Part shown: positions 43,929-52,817 of the stretch, piece by piece
How positions within the stretch are numbered: position 1 is the stretch's first letter
Layout of the letters: each line of letters begins with the position of its first letter
Assembly: GCA_963741565.1 (NCBI GenBank)
Contig: CAVUIK010000014.1
Span: forward strand, 1 to 64,000
Reading direction: 5' to 3'
Length of the DNA: 64,000 nt
Source of the DNA: Ga0077555 sp963741565
GTDB taxonomy: Bacteria; Pseudomonadota; Alphaproteobacteria; Rhizobiales; Hyphomicrobiaceae
The notes under the pieces: generated by a model
What the model saw: only the letters and a program-made list of their open reading frames with translations
The model's database searches: none
Told to the model about the DNA's origin: nothing
Translations under genes and position numbers: made by a program

Positions 43929-45209
43929 GTGAGTAGAACCATGCAAGAAAAAGCGCGCGTCGACCTGGAACAGATCATCGGTGCGGGCACGTCTTCGGCG
44001 CCGAGTTGGACGCAACGTCGGGACGTCAAATGGACCGCAGTGGCGGTGTTAGGGCTCTTGCTGGTGGGGCTAGCATCGTCGTTCAGCAGCAAGTCCGGGG
44101 CTGTCCGTTACCTCACTGAGCCCGCGAGCCGCGGAAGTTTGGTTGTCGTCGTAACCGCGACTGGCTCGGTGCAACCAATCAACAAGGTGGATGTCTCCAG
44201 TGAACTCTCCGGAACCGTCCGCAAGGTTCTGGTGGATTACAACTCACCTGTGGTTTTGGGGCAGACGCTCGCGGAGCTCGATGCCGATAAGTTGAAAGCG
44301 ACCGCCGATAGTTCCCGCGCGAAAGTCGCTGCGGCATTGGCTAAGGTGGCGGACGCCAATGTGACGATCGTAGAAAAGCAACGTGAACTGGTCCGGAAGA
44401 AGTCGCTTTCGGCCAAGCAGTACTCTTCAACCCACGATCTCGACGTTGCGCAAGCGGCTTACGATCGCGCAGTTGCGGCGGCAGGAAGCGCACGCGCCGA
44501 CATGGGCGTCGCTGAAGCTGAGTTGAAACTCAGTGAGACAAATCTTGCCAAGGCCATCATTGCGTCGCCAATCAATGGCGTGGTCTTGAAGCGCAATGTC
44601 GACCCGGGCCAGACTGTGGCCTCATCGTTTCAGGCCCCTGTCCTGTTCTCGATAGCGGAAAACCTGAAGCAGATGGAGCTGCAGGTCGACGTCGACGAAG
44701 CCGATGTCGGCAAAGTCAGAGCTGGGCAGAACGCCAGCTTCGGCGTCGATGCGTTTCCGGACCGAAAATTCCCAGCAAGCATTCGCGACGTACGTTTCGC
44801 ATCCGAGACCATCCAAGGCGTTGTCACGTACAAGGCCGTGCTGAGCGTCGACAACTCCGAGCTGTTGCTGCGGCCGGGTATGACTGCGACGGCAGAGATC
44901 AGGGTGACGGAGCTCACAAATGCGTTGTTGGTCCCGAATGCGGCGTTGCGCTACAGGCCATCGGTGGGCGACACCACGGACAACCGGAGTTTTCTGCGTC
45001 GGTTGCTGCCAGGTCCGCCCCAGTTCCGACCGGCAAGTCCGAATGAGGAAACGGGCCCGCACCGTACGGTGTGGAAGCTGCAAAATGGCGTCCCAGTGCC
45101 GGTGAAGGTGACGATTGGCATGAGCGACGGCAAGCGCACGCAAATCCTGGGCGAAGACGTGCCAACAGGCGAGGCATTGATTGTCGACCAAGCCGCCGCC
45201 AAGCTGTGA
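43929..45209 (+). CDS. MacA-like periplasmic adaptor of tripartite exporter
   Basis: This 426-residue HlyD/MacA-family membrane fusion protein has an N-terminal cytoplasmic stretch, one membrane anchor (VAVLGLLLVGLASSF), lipoyl halves (VVTATGSVQPINKVDVSSEL; AIIASPINGVVLKRNVDPGQ), a coiled-coil hairpin, and beta-barrel regions. GTG at 43929 was chosen because GGAGG lies at 43914-43918; ATG at 43941 is an alternative. It links the inner-membrane MacB-type permease downstream to an outer-membrane channel that is not encoded here. Confidence 0.88.
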   Translation: MSRTMQEKARVDLEQIIGAGTSSAPSWTQRRDVKWTAVAVLGLLLVGLASSFSSKSGAVRYLTEPASRGSLVVVVTATGSVQPINKVDVSSELSGTVRKVLVDYNSPVVLGQTLAELDADKLKATADSSRAKVAAALAKVADANVTIVEKQRELVRKKSLSAKQYSSTHDLDVAQAAYDRAVAAAGSARADMGVAEAELKLSETNLAKAIIASPINGVVLKRNVDPGQTVASSFQAPVLFSIAENLKQMELQVDVDEADVGKVRAGQNASFGVDAFPDRKFPASIRDVRFASETIQGVVTYKAVLSVDNSELLLRPGMTATAEIRVTELTNALLVPNAALRYRPSVGDTTDNRSFLRRLLPGPPQFRPASPNEETGPHRTVWKLQNGVPVPVKVTIGMSDGKRTQILGEDVPTGEALIVDQAAAKL

Positions 45210-45940
45210 AGGGCCACTTTGCTGTGAAAGATGCCAACGTCACGCCTCCTCTGATCGAATTCCAGGCCGTCACTAAGACGTACGGAAGTGGAGCCGCAAC
45301 CGTGCACGCGCTCGATGGTGTCGATCTGACAATCGAGGAGGGGGAGTTCGTGGCTATCATGGGTCCATCGGGTTCCGGCAAGTCGACGGCCATGAATATC
45401 ATCGGTTGCCTCGATACGCCGACCACAGGCGAGTACCGCTTCAACGGCGTCGACATCGGCCGCCTCGCGCGCAATCAGCGCGCATTGATCCGCCGCCATT
45501 TTCTCGGCTTCGTCTTCCAGGGATTTAATCTACTGTCGAGGACGACAGCCGCGGAGAATGTCGAGCTGCCGCTGATCTATCGGGGCTTGCCGGTCGCTGA
45601 ACGGCGACAGCTTGCAGCCCGCGCGCTCGAGCGGGTTGGCCTTTCTGGACGCGAGAGCCACACAGCATCAGCGCTTTCCGGCGGCCAACAGCAGCGGGTC
45701 GCGATTGCGCGGGCAATTGTCACCGATCCCGGAGTTCTCCTCGCTGACGAGCCGACTGGAAACCTCGATACCAAGACCAGTCGGGAGATTATGGACCTGG
45801 TACAGAGCCTAAATCGAGATCAGCGAATGACGATCGTAATGGTTACTCACGAGACGGACATTGCCGCCTATGCACGACGGAACATTCGGTTCGTCGATGG
45901 ACGGATTGAAAGCGATACCCACAACAAGCAGGTGGCGTGA
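45206..45940 (+). CDS. MacB-type ABC exporter, ATP-binding protein
   Basis: This 244-residue ATPase of the MacB/LolD group has Walker A MGPSGSGKSTAMN, signature ALSGGQQQRVAIAR and Walker B VLLADEPTGNLD, and the family's QGFNLL Q-loop. In canonical MacB this domain is fused to the permease; here it is a separate gene. GTG at 45206 overlaps the adaptor stop (GTGA); GTG at 45224 is an alternative start. Confidence 0.88.
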   Translation: MKGHFAVKDANVTPPLIEFQAVTKTYGSGAATVHALDGVDLTIEEGEFVAIMGPSGSGKSTAMNIIGCLDTPTTGEYRFNGVDIGRLARNQRALIRRHFLGFVFQGFNLLSRTTAAENVELPLIYRGLPVAERRQLAARALERVGLSGRESHTASALSGGQQQRVAIARAIVTDPGVLLADEPTGNLDTKTSREIMDLVQSLNRDQRMTIVMVTHETDIAAYARRNIRFVDGRIESDTHNKQVA

Positions 45941-47145
45941 TGCTGTTCGAAGCGGTCAAACTCGCCCTCCAAGCCATCCAACGCAATGCGCTGCGCTCGT
46001 TCTTGACAGTTCTCGGGATCGTAATTGGGGTCGGAGCCGTGATCGCAATGGTGACGATCGGAAACGGCACAACCGCCAAGGTGACCGCTGACCTAGCAAG
46101 GCTTGGCTCAAACCTTCTGTTCGTCAGCCCGGGTCAGTTTGGCCCCGGGCGAGCCAGTTCCGATGCGAGGTCCTTCAATGCGCGGGACGTCGAGGCGATG
46201 AAGTCACAACTGAATGGCATAAAGGCGGTGGCTCCGGTCGCTCAAAAATCGGCAACCATCGTCTATGGCACTGACAATCGCATCACGGTCGTTACCGGAA
46301 CCGACAACGACTATTTCATCACCCAGGATTGGGCATTGAAGGCGGGTCGGCAGTTCTATGATGGGGAAATGCGGGGCGGTCGGACCGCTTGCATCATAGG
46401 AACGACGGTGCGGGAGAAGCTTTTTGGTCTCAGCGATCCGCTTGGACGGAGCATGCGCGTTGGCAAGGTCTCGTGTGAAATCATCGGGCTACTCGACCCT
46501 AAGGGGCAATCGAGCTTCGGTACCGACCAGGACGACATCGTGGTGATGCCGATCCGCGCCTTCCACCGGCGGCTGGCTGGCAATACCGACATCACGCGTG
46601 TGATGGTTTCGGCCAAGGATGACATTGAGACAGCCATTGTGCAGGCCGCGATTGAGCAATTGCTTCGTGAGCGCCGGAATATCTCCCCAGGAAAAGAGGA
46701 TGATTTTTCTGTTCGGGATATGAAGCAGATCGTAAAGGCGACTGCTGGCACAACTGCAATGCTGACGGGCTTGCTGGGGGCTGTTGCGGCTGTCAGCCTG
46801 CTTGTCGGCGGCATCGGTATCATGAACATTATGCTCGTGTCGGTGACTGAGCGCACACACGAAATCGGGATTCGTTTGGCGATCGGAGCTTTGGAGCGCC
46901 AAGTGCTATCGCAGTTCCTGGTCGAAGCCGTTGTCTTGTCACTCTTTGGAGGACTGGTCGGTATCGTATTGGGCTTGGGGCTCGCCGGACTGGCCACGAA
47001 CGCACTGCAAGTCCCATTCATTGTGGATTCCGGCATCGTCCTCATGGCATTCATGTTTTCGGCCATCGTCGGCGTCGTCTTCGGATTTTTTCCGGCGCGG
47101 CGGGCGGCTCGGCTAAATCCAATCGACGCATTGCGGCATGAATAA
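45937..47145 (+). CDS. MacB-type ABC exporter, permease
   Basis: This 402-residue FtsX/MacB-family permease has four membrane spans: one near residues 18-45 (SFLTVLGIVIGVGAVIAMVT) and three at the C-terminus around GGIGIMNIMLVSVTERTHEI, with a large periplasmic domain between them. GTG at 45937 is immediately followed by ATG at 45940, either of which may be used; both overlap the ATPase stop. The system could export a lipoprotein, toxin, antibiotic or signalling molecule. Confidence 0.88.
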   Translation: MMLFEAVKLALQAIQRNALRSFLTVLGIVIGVGAVIAMVTIGNGTTAKVTADLARLGSNLLFVSPGQFGPGRASSDARSFNARDVEAMKSQLNGIKAVAPVAQKSATIVYGTDNRITVVTGTDNDYFITQDWALKAGRQFYDGEMRGGRTACIIGTTVREKLFGLSDPLGRSMRVGKVSCEIIGLLDPKGQSSFGTDQDDIVVMPIRAFHRRLAGNTDITRVMVSAKDDIETAIVQAAIEQLLRERRNISPGKEDDFSVRDMKQIVKATAGTTAMLTGLLGAVAAVSLLVGGIGIMNIMLVSVTERTHEIGIRLAIGALERQVLSQFLVEAVVLSLFGGLVGIVLGLGLAGLATNALQVPFIVDSGIVLMAFMFSAIVGVVFGFFPARRAARLNPIDALRHE

Positions 47146-47273
47146 TTGAATACGATTGGAGGACGACTAGCCCGGGCTCGATGAACCGGTAGACTTTCGC
47201 TAGGGGCCAGTCCCGCAGCTTGTCGCCATCTCACCTCTCGATCGAAGGTCATCTGGCATGTCCGCTGAACGCT

Positions 47274-47460
47274 TCATTTGGTCCGCGACCGCGCTGATGC
47301 CGCGGATCCGATCATGATCAGCTCAGCCAGATGTTCTGAATTGATATATCCGACAAGCTGCTTCCGGGTGTCTACGACGCCAACGAGTCTGGAAAAGAGG
47401 CACCGCCGCGAAAGTGGCATAGGAGCGAACTCGGGCTCGTGCCAACAGGCACATTGGACC
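47274..47460 (-). pseudogene. CBS-domain fragment, possibly from a site-2-protease-type gene
   Basis: A stretch of about 30 residues, LVGVVDTRKQLVGYINSEHL followed by AELIMIGSA, looks like the end of a CBS domain as found at the C-terminus of some M50/site-2 proteases. The rest of the frame toward 47627 is not recognisable. It is best read as a degraded gene end; no intact protease lies beside it. Confidence 0.35.
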
Positions 47461-47709
47461 AGGCTATAATGCTGAGCTCGACTGTCGCGAGATAACTTGC
47501 AAGCGCACGCTGGAATAGCGCGCCGCTCTCGTGTACCGGCACACGATCGAGGGGAGACTGCGAGGCGGCGCGGCAATCCTCCTTGTCGTAAGTTTTGGTG
47601 GCCTTGGCGAACTCGCGCCGGATCCACTGACTACGTGCGTAATTGACCGAACGAGAGCCGCCGCCACCTACGTGGCTGTGTTGCCATTGTCGATCACTGA
47701 TACGCGCCT

Positions 47710-47723
47710 TTGATCCTGGTCAT
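47710..47723. promoter_or_regulatory. FNR/FixK-like box (one mismatch)
   Basis: TTGAT-CCTG-GTCAT has the same single mismatch as the site at 43829. It is 66 bp upstream of a small open frame at 47789 that has its own ribosome binding site. Confidence 0.4.
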
Positions 47724-47788
47724 AGCCCCTTGGGTCCGAGCATGGAAAGCGTTTGGATTTTGGCATGATAGATATCAGGAGCGCAAAA

Positions 47789-47956
47789 ATGGACAAGCCC
47801 CACAACGATGACCGCTACCGCTCAATGCCGATCATGGCGTGGCCCTCCTTCGCCACAGGACCGTCGCTAGACGTCATGCAGCCGTCCGTCGCGAGCATGA
47901 CTGAATTCGACAGCACGACCATCTTGGGCTGGATTGCCCGAGACGGGTCAAAGTGA
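47789..47956 (+). CDS. Small hypothetical protein, possibly a truncated phasin-like gene
   Basis: This 55-residue frame starts at an ATG with AGGAG upstream (ATCAGGAGCGCAAAA) and an FNR-like box further up, so it has real expression signals. The sequence PIMAWPSFATGPSLDVMQPS then ASMTEFDSTTILGW vaguely recalls the start of phasin-family proteins, which are about 100-150 residues long, so this may be a cut-down remnant. From here to 48240 no other gene is recognised. Confidence 0.35.
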   Translation: MDKPHNDDRYRSMPIMAWPSFATGPSLDVMQPSVASMTEFDSTTILGWIARDGSK

Positions 47957-48240
47957 TCGCCGCCGAAGGCGGGCGTCAAGCGTTGGAACGGTTGCTGCAG
48001 GCTGGTCGCATCCGGAAGCCACGCAATTGCACTAACGCAGCACACAGTTGAAGATCACCGTCGAGAAAGCCTCCACAATTGTCTTCGCTGGTGGAACGCA
48101 TGGCGCTGCGAACGTCACAGCTGACCAAGACCTTGACCTGCCCCATCTCCAGCATGGCGTGGGTATAGTCGGCAGTGAGAGTGCCTTGGACCCAGGTTCC
48201 CGGAATACACACACCGACCTGGAAACAGGAATTTCCTCCA

Positions 48241-50727
48241 ATGATTGCCAACGACAACGCACCAACGCTGCACGGCCTTTCGCAGTTGGAAGCGCGGCGG
48301 CGTCTGGCCGAGCACGGGTCGAATGCCCTGCTGGAAGCGAGGTCGATTGCCCTCTGGCAGCGGCTGCTCAGTCAATTCAAGAGCGCGCTCATCTACATCC
48401 TGCTGTTCGCGCTCGCCCTTGATCTAGCTCTCTGGCTGCATGAAGGCGCAAGCCAAGTTCCCTATGAAGCCATAGCCATCGCGCTCATCCTCGTTCTCAA
48501 CGCTGGTCTCGGCACCTATCAGGAAAGCAAGGCCGAGGAGGCGTTGGCGCGCCTCAAGGCTCTCGCCATGCCGTCCGTCTGTGTCATGCGCGACGGTCAG
48601 CTGGCGCAAATTCCGGCGATCGAGCTCGTTCCCGGCGATATTGCCCGGATCGAGGCCGGCGACCGCGTGCCGGCCGACGGCCACCTTGTGGACGGCCAGG
48701 GCGTGATGGCTGACGAATCGATCCTCACCGGGGAATCCTTACCCATCGACAAGGATCTGCAGAGCGTGTTGCTCAGCGGCACGCTAATCGTGCGCAGCAA
48801 AGGTTACATCGAGGTCACCAAGACGGGTCCTCAGAGTACGATGGGGCAGCTTGCGACCATGCTCGGTGGGATCGAAGCGGGTAAGACCCCGCTCGAGCGT
48901 CGGCTCGGCGTGTTCGGCAACCAGGTCGCAATCGCTATCCTAATGGTGGGCCTCGCCCTAACCATCGGCGGTCTGGTGGTTGAGGGGCCTGGGCGCCTCG
49001 GACAAGTCGTCCTGTTCTCTGTCGCCCTGGCTGTGGCCGCCGTACCGGAAGGTCTGCCGGCGGTCTTGACCCTGACGCTGGCGATGGGCGTCGAGCGATT
49101 GGCCAAGCGCAAAGCCATCGTTCGGCGTCTCAGCGCTGTCGAGGCTCTGGGCTCCGTCACCGTCATCGCCACGGACAAGACCGGAACCCTCACCGAGAAC
49201 CGCATGCACGTGCGGGCAATCGATGCCCCCGATGCCGACCGGGCGCTACGTGCCATGGTGCTGGCAAACGATGCCGAGATTGCAACGGGAGTGGGCGACC
49301 CGCTCGAAATCGCCCTGCTCGACTACGCAGCAAAGAACGGCGCTGATCCTGCCCATGTAGCAGCCAGCCGTCCGCGGGTCTCCAGCCGTCCTTTCGACAG
49401 CGTGACGAAGTTCATGCGCGTCACGGTGAGCGAGAGCGGCCAGGAGGTCAGCTATCTCAAGGGAGCGCCGGAGGTCCTCATCGGGCGGAGTTCGCTGTCG
49501 TTCCAGGAAAAGCGCGATTGGGAGGCCAAGGCGCTGACGCATGCGAGCGAAGGCTATCGCATTCTGGCGCTTGGCTGGCGAGAAGAGGAGCGGGACGAGG
49601 ATATCACATTTCTGGGTCTGGTGATGCTGTGGGATCCGCCACGCCCTGAGGTGCCGGAAGCGCTGCGGCGCGCGAAAGCTGCGGGCATCCGTGTGGTCAT
49701 GATCACGGGCGATCATCCGGCCACGGCCAAAGCTGTTGGCGAGGCCATCGGCATCACAACAGAACGCGCTGTCATCGGGTCCGAAGTCGAGCAGGCGTCG
49801 TCCGAGCAACTGCGTGAGCTTGTTCGCCACGTCAACGTGTTTGCGCGTGTGGCACCCGAGCACAAGCTCCGCCTTGTCGAGGCTCTCAAGGCTAACGGCG
49901 AGATTGTTGCTGTGACGGGAGATGGCGTCAACGACGCACCGGCACTCAAGCGTTCCGACGTCGGCGTCGCCATGGGGCAGCGCGGCAGCGATGTCGCGCG
50001 GGAGGTGTCCGACATCGTCTTGCTAGATGATAATTTCGCCACCATCGTCACTGCCATCGAGGAAGGCCGCAGCATCTACGAGAATATCCAGAAATTCATC
50101 CGGTTCTTCTTTTCCACGGATCTGGCACTCATCGTGCTCATGGTTGCCGGCCTCGGTCTGGCCTTCCTGCTCGGCATCAAGGACCCGATCGGCGGCACAT
50201 TCCTGTTGCCACTGACGGCCGCGCAGTTGCTTTGGATCAATGTCGTGGCCGATGGGCCTCCCGCGCTTGCCTTGGCCGTTGATCGCAATCCCGATGTGAT
50301 GAGCAGACCACCCCGACCGCCGAGCTCGAGACTTCTTGATGCAGCCTCTCTCCGTTTCATCGTCATCTCTGGCACGGCAAAAGCCATTGGGGGTATCGCT
50401 TTCCTCGCCGCCATGCCGCAACTCGGCTACTCGCTCGAAGAGACGCGGACATCCGTCTTTCTCTACGAATCCATGATGCAGCTGGTCTTTGTCTATCCAG
50501 CGAGGCGGATCGGCGTGGTGCCATTGCCCAACATCTGGATACACGTTGCGGTCGGGCTGGGCATGGTGCTGCAGGCATCGACTGTCATCCTGCCGCCGCT
50601 CCGCATATTGCTCGGGCTCGTTCCCGTCAGCGCTGGGGTCACTGTCGCCATCGTCGTTGCGGTCTTGCTCACTTGGGCCATTGCGGAACTCGTTGGGCGG
50701 CAACCACGGGTGTCCCGCCATCAGTAA
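48241..50727 (+). CDS. P-type cation-transporting ATPase (P2 type, Ca2+-ATPase-like)
   Basis: This 828-residue P-type ATPase has the phosphorylation motif TDKTGTLTENRM, TGES in ILTGESLPIDKD, the P2-type PEGL motif in AVAAVPEGLPAVLTL, KGAPEVL in the nucleotide-binding domain and VTGDGVNDAPALKRSDVG in the P domain. The N-terminal cation-ATPase domain (LHGLSQLEARRRLAEHGSN) and six C-terminal spans are present. It should export Ca2+, Mn2+ or possibly H+/Na+. ATG at 48241 follows TTTCCTCCA-type sequence. Unlike the P1B pump at 40-42 kb it is fully intact. Confidence 0.9.
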   Translation: MIANDNAPTLHGLSQLEARRRLAEHGSNALLEARSIALWQRLLSQFKSALIYILLFALALDLALWLHEGASQVPYEAIAIALILVLNAGLGTYQESKAEEALARLKALAMPSVCVMRDGQLAQIPAIELVPGDIARIEAGDRVPADGHLVDGQGVMADESILTGESLPIDKDLQSVLLSGTLIVRSKGYIEVTKTGPQSTMGQLATMLGGIEAGKTPLERRLGVFGNQVAIAILMVGLALTIGGLVVEGPGRLGQVVLFSVALAVAAVPEGLPAVLTLTLAMGVERLAKRKAIVRRLSAVEALGSVTVIATDKTGTLTENRMHVRAIDAPDADRALRAMVLANDAEIATGVGDPLEIALLDYAAKNGADPAHVAASRPRVSSRPFDSVTKFMRVTVSESGQEVSYLKGAPEVLIGRSSLSFQEKRDWEAKALTHASEGYRILALGWREEERDEDITFLGLVMLWDPPRPEVPEALRRAKAAGIRVVMITGDHPATAKAVGEAIGITTERAVIGSEVEQASSEQLRELVRHVNVFARVAPEHKLRLVEALKANGEIVAVTGDGVNDAPALKRSDVGVAMGQRGSDVAREVSDIVLLDDNFATIVTAIEEGRSIYENIQKFIRFFFSTDLALIVLMVAGLGLAFLLGIKDPIGGTFLLPLTAAQLLWINVVADGPPALALAVDRNPDVMSRPPRPPSSRLLDAASLRFIVISGTAKAIGGIAFLAAMPQLGYSLEETRTSVFLYESMMQLVFVYPARRIGVVPLPNIWIHVAVGLGMVLQASTVILPPLRILLGLVPVSAGVTVAIVVAVLLTWAIAELVGRQPRVSRHQ

Positions 50728-50910
50728 GAAACGCCCTACTGCGCGAACACGCTGACCAATATCCATGATCACCGAATGATCGCTGGGCGCCGCCCGAGGA
50801 TAGAGGTGCCTGGGGTTCACGTTCGCCTAAAGCTTCCCTACGCTCCAGGAGCCGATGCGCACTGTTCCGCCGCGAGGCATGGCGTCCTGAGCCCTGCTCT
50901 GTTGCGGCCC

Positions 50911-51246
50911 CTAATCGCGCAACGAAATGATGTACTCCGCGAGGTGGCTCAGATGACGCTCTTCGATCGGTAGGCCTGGCATCGGATGGCGCGGGATCGT
51001 GATGAATGCCTTTAATCGTTCCCGCGTTTGGTGCTCCCGGCGTGCAATTTCACTGAAGCTCGGCACGAAGACGCCTTGAACCAAGGTCCCCTTGGCCAAG
51101 CCAATGCCGTGGCATCCGGCGCATTCACGAGACGCAATCTGCTCACCGAGTGCGCGATCTCCGGCCTGTGCATGAGCTGGTCCGGCTGCCAGCCCACCCG
51201 AGACCACTGCACAATAGGCAATGCCGAATATTCTGGACGCTGTCAT
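50911..51246 (-). CDS. Small periplasmic c-type cytochrome
   Basis: This 111-residue monohaem cytochrome c has a signal peptide (MTASRIFGIAYCAVVSGGLA, cleavage near PAHAQA), a single haem-binding site SRECAGCHGIG and a probable Met ligand in IPRHPMPGLPIEERH. It resembles the second small cytochrome c at 57204-57545 in size and layout. It could pass electrons to a terminal oxidase or periplasmic reductase. Confidence 0.85.
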   Translation of the reverse strand: MTASRIFGIAYCAVVSGGLAAGPAHAQAGDRALGEQIASRECAGCHGIGLAKGTLVQGVFVPSFSEIARREHQTRERLKAFITIPRHPMPGLPIEERHLSHLAEYIISLRD

Positions 51247-51419
51247 CGCAGGAACCTCCGGCCATCTCTTCATTCTGCCCATGCAGGCCTTCCGCCCCGA
51301 ACAATGTGCGTGGATGCCGAGGTTGACATCATGCACTCCTTGCATCGGCGTTCGTCCTATTCCTTCTCCCGACAAGTGCTCGTCATCATCTTCAGCGGCG
51401 CATGGTCATCGCGGCGCGC

Positions 51420-51655
51420 ACCCGTCGCTCGGCCAACTGCGCGCAGAATGCGTGTGTCGACATAGGCGTTCGGACAGCATCGCTCGACGGAGCAGAAGAC
51501 ACCGATCAGCCGCCACAACGAGGAGCGGTCGACGCCGGCATCGTGAAGCTGATCCACAAATATCGCCGCTCTGGCTACCGCAAAATCACAACGTTGCAGC
51601 GGATAACGGGAGGCTCGGCGGTCAACGACCGCGGTGCCGAGCGGATCTGGAGACT
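51420..51655 (+). pseudogene. IS3-family transposase (orfB) fragment
   Basis: Pieces of an IS3/IS407-type OrfB N-terminal region are visible: AFGQHRSTEQKTPIS in one frame, and IVKLIHKYRRSGYRKITTLQ followed by VNDRGAERIWRL in another. This corresponds to the HTH_21/linker part ahead of the DDE core, which is absent. The fragment ends at the stop codon of the convergent baeRF-like gene. It is a small transposon scar. Confidence 0.65.
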
Positions 51656-52052
51656 ATCGGCCGCGCGGTGGCATCTGATGGTCTGCCTTGAAGTATGCGC
51701 GGCCATGGGCGATCAATTCACCGTCGGTGAGGTCGTCGAGGGTTTCGACGCCAGCAATCTTTGCACGCACCAGCGGCGCGTAGCGCGCCACGTGTTTGAC
51801 AAATTCGTTCTTGGTCTTTGCGGGTCCCGCAACGAGAACGGCCCCAGTATCGGCAATGGCCTCCGTCACACGTTGAAGGAAGGCATGATCCTCCGCCGCG
51901 TGGCCGCTACCAATGCTGTTGGCTTTGTGATGAATGTGTCGTTCTGGATTGTGCGGGCGCAGTACCAGCTTCTCAACTTCGCTAAGATCGAAATGGAAAA
52001 CGCGGGCTTCAAGGTGGTCGATCCAGACGATTGCATGATGGCGGCTTGACAT
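51654..52052 (-). CDS. baeRF/'host attachment'-like protein (translational machinery protein)
   Basis: This 132-residue soluble protein resembles the short 'translational machinery protein' group related to bacterial release-factor-like (baeRF) folds: HAIVWIDHLEARVFHFD at the start, a His-rich RHIHHKANSIGSGHAAEDH segment, IADTGAVLVAGPAKTKNEFV and a C-terminal DGELIAHGRAYFKADHQM. Its role is not established. The ATG is at 52052. Its neighbours (chaperones, isoaspartate repair, CBS protein) suggest a stress or dormancy setting. Confidence 0.65.
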   Translation of the reverse strand: MSSRHHAIVWIDHLEARVFHFDLSEVEKLVLRPHNPERHIHHKANSIGSGHAAEDHAFLQRVTEAIADTGAVLVAGPAKTKNEFVKHVARYAPLVRAKIAGVETLDDLTDGELIAHGRAYFKADHQMPPRGR

Positions 52053-52817
52053 TGGGGCCTCGGCTTCAAGGCTGCCACATGGACAGCTACGGATTGATTG
52101 GATCGTCACATAGCGCCTGTCGGGTTCGTCGCGCTTGATACCGGTCAATCGTTTGGTCGCGACGCTGGGCTGTCTGGGGACTGCGGTACCGATGGTTCGA
52201 GCAGATGTTTACTGCGTCGCGCCCTCTGCAATTGTCAGGCTGCCGCATTAACTTTCAGGCTGCCGCATTCGCCGCCGCCCGCGATCCCCGGATCTGCGCA
52301 ACGGCAAACGTTGATCACGAAGTCGGCGGTCAGCCGGAGTGCCGCGCGGCCCTGGAACGTCTTTGGTAACGGCGAACAACGCCAGAACCGCACCTTCACG
52401 GATCAACTCCTCTCTTGCTGGCGCGCTGATTGGTAGTCATGCCGACGCCGGCTTGGGTTGATCGACATCAACGCGCAGGCTCTGGCTCTGAGGAAGTAAT
52501 TCAAAGCGAGGTTTCGGATCGCCGCCGATGCCAACCGGAGCGCCAGTCCGAAGTCTGTAGATGCGGGGATCATCGACCCGACCGAAGTGGTGCGCATCGT
52601 ACTTGAGAATGCCTCTTGGTTGCGAGCGTATTGCTCCTGACCGCGGCGACGATGGCCGATCTGCCGGTGTCGAAATCTCAAGCGCCAGGCACTGCCAGCG
52701 TGTCGATGTGAAGCAAATAGGTTTAGCCGAGATCGAGCCGTCGCGCGCATCACGACTTGCTGGCACTGCTCCACCTCCACGGTGGTGACCCGACATGACG
52801 CATCCAGAGAGGTATCT
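52053..52817. other. Long intergenic region with a FixK-type box
   Basis: No gene is recognised in 765 bases. Near 52230-52270 the sequence TCAGGCTGCCGCATT occurs twice in direct orientation, 21 bp apart. A perfect FNR/FixK-type box lies at 52458-52471. Open frames here are short or are shadows of the downstream Pcm-esterase gene. Confidence 0.45.
52458..52471. promoter_or_regulatory. FNR/FixK-type box (perfect)
   Basis: TTGAT-CGAC-ATCAA matches TTGAY-N4-RTCAA exactly. It is 347 bp upstream of the Pcm-erythromycin-esterase gene, farther than usual, so a long leader or an unrecognised small gene may lie between. Confidence 0.5.
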
